Assembly (NCBI GenBank): GCA_964372115.1
Contig: CAYJPN010000027.1
Span: forward strand, 17,495-81,494
DNA length: 64,000 nucleotides
Source: CG2-30-36-16 sp964372115
GTDB taxonomy: Bacteria; Bacteroidota; Ignavibacteria; Ignavibacteriales; Ignavibacteriaceae
Direction: 5' to 3'
Shown: piece by piece, positions 59,625 through 64,000 of the stretch
Position numbering within the stretch: the first letter of the stretch is position 1
Layout: each line of letters begins with the position of its first letter
The notes under the pieces: generated by a model
What the model was told of the DNA's origin: nothing
The model's input: only the letters and a program-made list of their open reading frames with translations
The model's database searches: none
Translations under genes and position numbers: made by a program

Positions 59625-60791
59625 TTACTTCTTCACAAACTCTGCTATTTTCTCGACAACAAACTCAATCTGCTCGTTTGTAAGTTCAGGAAATATAGGT
59701 AGAGCTATTGATGTATCCGCCGAAAATTCCGCATTCGGGAAATCGCCTTTTTTATAACCAAGATAATTAAAACATTTCTGCATATGGAATGGTACCGGGT
59801 AATATATTTCCGAGGCTATTCCATTATCTGTTAAAAACTGACGAAGGGCATCGCGGTTCTCTGTACGGACGATATATTGATTATAAATATGATGATTTTT
59901 ATGTCCGCTGTGTTCGTACATAGCTTTAGGCAAAAGCACTCTGTTATTATCGTCAAACTTTGTTTTGCCGGTTTCAACAGCCAATCCATGTTTGATGAAC
60001 GCATTTGTATAAACCGCCGCGTTTTCACGTCTTTTTTGCGACCAGCTATCAAGGTGCGGAAGTTTTACTCTCAGTATCGCAGCTTGCAGCGCATCTAATC
60101 TAAAGTTACCGCCGATAACATTATGATAATATTTCGGTTCACCACCGTGCACACGCATTATGCGCGCCATGTGCTCAATCTTTTCATCGTTTGTTACTAC
60201 AAGTCCGCCGTCACCGAAACATCCGAGATTTTTACTCGGGAAAAATGAGTAACAACCAAAGTCGCCTATGGTTCCAACTGTACGTCCGTCTTTGTACTGT
60301 GCGCTTATTGCCTGTGCGCCATCTTCAACTACACAAAGATTATGTTTGCGTGCAATCTCCATAATCGGGCCCATATCCGCAGACTGCCCGTATAGGTGAA
60401 CCGGTATTATGGCTTTTGTTTTTTTTGTGATTCTATGTTCAATATCATTTGGATCGATATTCATTGTAACTGGCTCACAATCTGCAAGAACCGGAATAGC
60501 GTTTAACCTTGCCACAACACCGGCTGTAGCAAAAAATGAATATGTAGGAACGATTACTTCATCACCCTCGCCAATTCCGAGAGCCATCAAAGCAAGCAGA
60601 AGCGCATCCGTTCCGGACGAAACACCAAGTGCATATTTTGCTCCGAGGAACTGTGCAAATTCTTTTTCCATTCCGTCAACTTCGGGTCCCAAAATAAAAT
60701 ATTGCGATTCGGCTACTTTAATTAGCGCTGCGTCTAATTCCTTTTTTAATGATTGATATTGAGGTTTTAAATCTAATAGTGGTACTTTCAT
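59625..60791 (-). CDS. DegT/DnrJ/EryC1-family sugar aminotransferase
   Basis: A 388-residue PLP enzyme with MKVPLLDLKPQYQSLKKELD at the start, GVSSGTDALLLALMALGIGE, VEDGAQAISAQYKDGR and the Schiff-base Lys in CYSFFPSKNLGCFGDGGLVV. It transaminates a nucleotide-linked keto sugar. The exact substrate is not given by sequence: WlbC/WbpE-like and dTDP-3-keto-sugar aminotransferases (QdtB/FdtB) have the same motifs. The rfbA and rfbC genes upstream make a dTDP sugar plausible. It is a paralogue of the + strand wlbC. Confidence 0.88.
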   Translation of the reverse strand: MKVPLLDLKPQYQSLKKELDAALIKVAESQYFILGPEVDGMEKEFAQFLGAKYALGVSSGTDALLLALMALGIGEGDEVIVPTYSFFATAGVVARLNAIPVLADCEPVTMNIDPNDIEHRITKKTKAIIPVHLYGQSADMGPIMEIARKHNLCVVEDGAQAISAQYKDGRTVGTIGDFGCYSFFPSKNLGCFGDGGLVVTNDEKIEHMARIMRVHGGEPKYYHNVIGGNFRLDALQAAILRVKLPHLDSWSQKRRENAAVYTNAFIKHGLAVETGKTKFDDNNRVLLPKAMYEHSGHKNHHIYNQYIVRTENRDALRQFLTDNGIASEIYYPVPFHMQKCFNYLGYKKGDFPNAEFSADTSIALPIFPELTNEQIEFVVEKIAEFVKK

Positions 60792-61013
60792 TGTCGTATT
60801 TCTTTTTGATGTTTAATTTTAGACGTGTAAAAATAAGAAAAATAACTATTAGTAGTTAAGTGAATTTTTGTGCGGGAGTGCATGAGTATTTTCGTGCGGG
60901 AGAATTCGTGTTACGGAGTTTTACGGTACTTTAGTTGACATGAATAAATATTTAGGAGTATCTGTAGCGGCTATTATTATTTAATACATTTGATGAAACC
61001 GCCGACTAACTTA
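60792..61013. other. Intergenic, no gene seen
   Basis: About 220 bp with no ORF or clear hairpin. A direct repeat GTGCGGGAG occurs twice (about 60870 and 60895). Confidence 0.5.
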
Positions 61014-61334
61014 TTAATTTTTTTCTGTTTTAATATAAAGATATTTTTGTTTTTCTTCAGCGATGATCCGCAAATCGAGCAGGACATAAAACAAAGATTG
61101 CAATTCGGATGCCGACCGATATGAATATCTTAAGAATACAATAAAACTTTTCTTTGAGTTGCTGTCAAATCCTTCCGCGATATTCGTCATAGCCGAAACA
61201 ACAACTCGTTGTAATTGGTCTTTTAAACCAAAATCGTTTTTTAATTTACCTTCCGAAGTTAAAGTATAAATTTATATGACAAGTTTTCGGGTTTCTTTCC
61301 AGGCTTCTATTTCTTCAAAGCTTCTTATCAGCAT
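61014..61334 (-). pseudogene. Four-helix-bundle (S23) protein gene with one nonsense codon
   Basis: The - strand frame starts MLIRSFEEIEAWKETRKLVI, meets a TAA, and continues in the same frame IYTLTSEGKLKNDFGLKDQL, QRVVVSAMTNIAEGFDSNSK, KSFIVFLRYSYRSASELQSL, FYVLLDLRIIAEEKQKYLYI to a normal stop at 61014. The S..TNIAEGF motif is intact. Only the single stop prevents a ~106-residue S23 protein, so it is a recent pseudogene or a sequencing error. It lies between rfbC and the aminotransferase gene. Confidence 0.85.
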
Positions 61335-61500
61335 AGATTTTACTCCATTATTGTGTTTGCATAATAGATTATCTTTAAAAGAAAATAACTTGTGGACTTC
61401 TCTTAAACTCAAGAACCAGATCAACATGCCGCGATATACACTAAAACACCCCGGCATCAAAGCAGTTAATCATCCCGGCACCCCTGAGTCTGCTCTTATA

Positions 61501-62049
61501 CTAAAAAAAGAAATCCTCCTCAATATCCTTAAACTTTTTAGCGAGTAAATCTTTTGGGGAAACTATCGGGCTTTCAACCTTCCAATCAATGGCGAGGTCG
61601 GGATCATTAAACAATATTGCACGCTCTGATTGTTTCTTGTACAAGTTTGTGCACTTATACATAAAAATTGCTTCCCCGGATAAAACAGAAAACCCGTGTG
61701 CAAAGCCGGACGGCATCCATAATTGTTTATGATTTTCTTCAGACAATTCAATCTCAAAATATTTTCCATATGTGGGAGACCCGAAGCGTATATCAACAGC
61801 TACATCTAACACCCGACCTCTTATTACTTGACATAACTTACCCTGAGCAAATTCACCGACCTGGTAATGAATTCCGCGAACAGTCCCCTTCATAGATTTA
61901 GAAATATTATCCTGCACAAAAGAAACATCGCCCAAATATTCATTATAAAATTTTCTATTATGCGATTCAAAAAAGTATCCCCGTTCGTCTTTAAATACTT
62001 GAGGCTCCAAAATCAGAAGCCCTTCAATATCAATCTTCGTTACTTTCAT
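61501..62049 (-). CDS. rfbC: dTDP-4-dehydrorhamnose 3,5-epimerase
   Basis: A 182-residue cupin epimerase with LLILEPQVFKDERGYFFESH, FVQDNISKSMKGTVRGIHYQ, GKLCQVIRGRVLDVAVDIRF, WMPSGFAHGFSVLSGEAIFM and YKCTNLYKK. The catalytic His (HYQ) and Tyr are present. It acts after RfbA/RfbB in dTDP-rhamnose synthesis, or as a 3-epimerase for another dTDP sugar. It starts three bases after rfbA. Confidence 0.93.
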   Translation of the reverse strand: MKVTKIDIEGLLILEPQVFKDERGYFFESHNRKFYNEYLGDVSFVQDNISKSMKGTVRGIHYQVGEFAQGKLCQVIRGRVLDVAVDIRFGSPTYGKYFEIELSEENHKQLWMPSGFAHGFSVLSGEAIFMYKCTNLYKKQSERAILFNDPDLAIDWKVESPIVSPKDLLAKKFKDIEEDFFF

Positions 62050-62052
62050 TAA

Positions 62053-62919
62053 TTAATTTTCCTCATGCAAAATTCTAACTAAATAGTCTTTGTACGCACA
62101 ATTGGGCAGCGTATTTAGCAACTCACTAAATTGTTCAATATTGATAAATCCTTTTTTGTAAGCAATTTCTTCAACGCACGCAACTTTTAATCCCTGCCGC
62201 TCTTCTATAACACCAAAAAAATTACTTGCCTGAAGCAGCGCTTCCGGTGTTCCTGTATCGAGCCAGGCAACACCGCGACCGATTTTTTCAACTTTTAAAT
62301 CACCGTTGTTCATGTACTCCCGGTTTACATCCGTAATCTCAAGCTCACCTCTGGCGGAAGGTTTCAGATTTTTGGAAATTTCAATTACACGGTTATCATA
62401 AACATAAAGTCCTGGAACCGCATAATTAGATTTTGGTTTTACAGGTTTTTCTTCAATTGATATTGCCTTACCCTCTTTATCAAACTCAACAATTCCGTAA
62501 CGCTGCGGGTCGTTTACCTGGTAACCAAAAACTGTGGCGCCGCTTTTATTTTTTAGAGCGTTATAAAAAAAGTCAAGATAACCATAAAAAATATTATCAC
62601 CCAAAACCAACGTAACAGCATCAGTTCCTATAAACTGTTCGCCGAGAATAAATGACTCGGCGATACCGTTTGGTGCATCCTGTACTGCATACTCAATATT
62701 CATCCCGAGAAACGCGCCGTCTTCAAATAGTTGTTTATAGTGTGGAATTGTTCCCTTGTTTGAGATAATTAAAACATCTTTTATCCCGCCAAGCATCAAA
62801 ATCGATAGGGGATAATATATCAGCGGTTTATCATAAATTAATGTTAACTGTTTGCTATAAACCCGAGTAATTGGATATAATCTGCTTCCGGCTCCTCCGG
62901 CGAGAACAATACCTTTCAT
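62053..62919 (-). CDS. rfbA: Glucose-1-phosphate thymidylyltransferase
   Basis: A 288-residue nucleotidyltransferase with MKGIVLAGGAGSRLYPITRV, YSKQLTLIYDKPLIYYPLSI, LGDNIFYG, SIEEKPVKPKSNYAVPGLYV and WLDTGTPEALLQAS. It makes dTDP-glucose. The family residue before KQL is usually SKQL(L/M)P; here it is SKQLTLIYDKP, as in RfbA. First gene of a - strand operon with rfbC; rfbB and rfbD are not in the window. Confidence 0.93.
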   Translation of the reverse strand: MKGIVLAGGAGSRLYPITRVYSKQLTLIYDKPLIYYPLSILMLGGIKDVLIISNKGTIPHYKQLFEDGAFLGMNIEYAVQDAPNGIAESFILGEQFIGTDAVTLVLGDNIFYGYLDFFYNALKNKSGATVFGYQVNDPQRYGIVEFDKEGKAISIEEKPVKPKSNYAVPGLYVYDNRVIEISKNLKPSARGELEITDVNREYMNNGDLKVEKIGRGVAWLDTGTPEALLQASNFFGVIEERQGLKVACVEEIAYKKGFINIEQFSELLNTLPNCAYKDYLVRILHEEN

Positions 62920-62934
62920 TGTTGATATTCCGTT

Positions 62935-63076
62935 TTGTTAAAAAATAATATGCAAGATAAAGAAAGAAAAAGGAAAAAAGAAAAAGGAGGAAGATTTTTG
63001 AATTATGATCTGTTAGCTAACGAAATGCTTTATGAATTGTCTGTTGTCATGTCCTGAAATTGGTTGCCCAATATAT
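62935..63076. other. Intergenic with the rfbA promoter region
   Basis: A/T- and purine-rich, with GTTAGCTAAC near 63008, the same palindrome as near 5503. No gene seen. Confidence 0.45.
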
Positions 63077-63794
63077 TTAATTGTTAATACAACAGATTGC
63101 ATACATCATCCCAGATGGCGGATTATCGGTTATATTATTATCAAAAATCTTTAACCAGCTTTGACCATTAAAATGTAATAAAACTCCTTTTCCAGATTGA
63201 CTATCATAACCAGTAGCATAAATATTTTTTGAATTTGTTCCCCAAATCTTGAATAAATTTAAATCAGTTTGCGAATTCATTTTTATCCATTGATTTCCAT
63301 TGTATCTAAGAATAGTTCCATTATATCCGACTGCAAAAATATTTGTTGGCGAACTTCCCAAGTGTCAGTAAGACCAGAATATTGTTCTAATTTTAATGTT
63401 TTCCATTCATTCCCATTCCAGTTCATAACTAAAGCTGAGTTTCCATAATAACTGACTGTCTAGATTGAATTTTTATCAAAACCGTAAATTCCATTTAATA
63501 TTCCTTCCAAATTATTTAATTGTTTATACTCTTGACCATTCCAATGCATTATATTTGTCCCATATTGGTGGTTTGAGTCTGGATAAATATGCCCGACAAA
63601 ATATATGTTATCGCTAGAACTTCCCCAAGCATCGTTATATAGTTCTACACTTGAGTTACGTTGCCATATAAAGTTTTGTGATGTTGAATCAGGTGATTGA
63701 GTATTATCTCCGGGTTCATTTGGCGATTCTTTACAGCCTATCAATAACAGAATTATTATTCAAAGATAAACTGCAATATTTTTTTATATTTCAT
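63077..63794 (-). pseudogene. Decayed lipoprotein gene with repeated beta-propeller-like motifs
   Basis: Start at 63794 (MKYKKILQFIF), then a shift to IIILLLIGCKESPNEPGDNT (lipobox LLIGC). The body has repeats of the type AWGSSSDNIYFVGH, MHWNGQEYKQLNNLEGI, MGSSPTNIFAVGYNGTILRY, NGNQWIKMNSQTDLNLFKIW, GTNSKNIYATGYDS. A TAG at about 63460-63462 and a one-base deletion near 63362 break the frame twice more. Repeats of 'WG/GSS..NI(Y/F)(A/F)VG' suggest a surface propeller protein. The C-terminus is also short. It is most likely dead. Confidence 0.75.
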
Positions 63795-64000
63795 CAAGCT
63801 ACCTCTTTTACTATTAAAACCTAACAGGGTGTTATGTTAAAATACAACACCGAAGTTAATTTTATTTTATAGATTTCCTTCCACTTTTTACATACGCAAA
63901 AAGAAAGGGCTGTTTCGATTAAATTTCTAAAACCCGTTTGACGACAAATAGTATCCCTTAATAATTGGGATATCCTGTTATTCGCTTAACCAAATTGAAG
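63795..64000. other. Window end, no gene seen
   Basis: Contains a small inverted repeat (GGTGTT ... AACACC, around 63830-63852) and no ORF of note. Confidence 0.4.

Overview
The window looks like chromosomal DNA from an AT-rich member of the Bacteroidota/Chlorobi (FCB) group; Ignavibacteriales is my best guess. This is inference from overall character: low G+C, weak Shine-Dalgarno sites, a Wzi-type outer-membrane protein, a TonB-receptor remnant, many 23S-IVP-type four-helix-bundle (S23) genes, DUF4143 ATPases and arrays of short A/T repeats. No rRNA or tRNA gene was seen.

Region 1 (1-8.65 kb) is a gene graveyard. It opens with a 21-bp phased repeat and holds toxin-antitoxin (TA) genes (HicB, DUF4258 pair, ParD/ParE-like, MazEF), two copies of a CysC-like fragment flanking an AlbA_2/Schlafen-type regulator, and truncated UDP-sugar dehydrogenase pieces. 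Its most remarkable part is at 4.40-5.22 kb. An S23 gene is interrupted twice by elements with matching terminal inverted repeats (TGCCCYGTGAAATA). The larger element carries little more than a GIY-YIG nuclease gene, and that gene is itself split by a third, related ~95-bp element. Removing the two outer elements restores the S23 reading frame.

Region 2 (8.68-36.2 kb) is a surface-polysaccharide locus on the + strand. It holds a complete legionaminic-acid route of the GDP-sugar type (legB, legC, legH, legI, legG, a PtmE-like CBS-nucleotidyltransferase, legF). A HisF/HisH-fed N-acetyl-sugar amidotransferase and a methyltransferase follow, then sugar oxidoreductases, Wzx flippase, Wzy-like polymerase, transferase candidates, an initiating sugar-phosphate transferase, a WlbA-WlbB-WlbC set for a diacetamido-uronic acid, and Wzi. 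IS5- and IS3-type remnants lie inside it. The UDP-GlcNAc dehydrogenase that should feed WlbA is present only as two 5' fragments in region 1.

Region 3 (36.2-46.8 kb) is accessory DNA with a cassette-like layout. TA modules (HicBA, a RelE-type pair, a three-gene HipB-HipS-HipT set) and three full DUF4143 ATPases, all on the + strand, are each followed by a copy of a two-hairpin repeat. Several are preceded by a second dispersed repeat. A 100-N assembly gap lies in a 35-bp tandem repeat.

Region 4 (46.9-56.5 kb) looks like core genome: DUF1015-SerC, a lipoprotein, DUF2203, a sugar ABC importer without its ATPase, a thioredoxin-like protein and a DEAD-box RNA helicase.

Region 5 (56.5-64 kb, - strand) holds nucleotide-sugar genes (gmd, fcl, a DegT aminotransferase, rfbC, rfbA) interleaved with two broken S23 genes, and ends in a decayed lipoprotein gene. 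All assignments come from reading motifs by eye; no database search was run.
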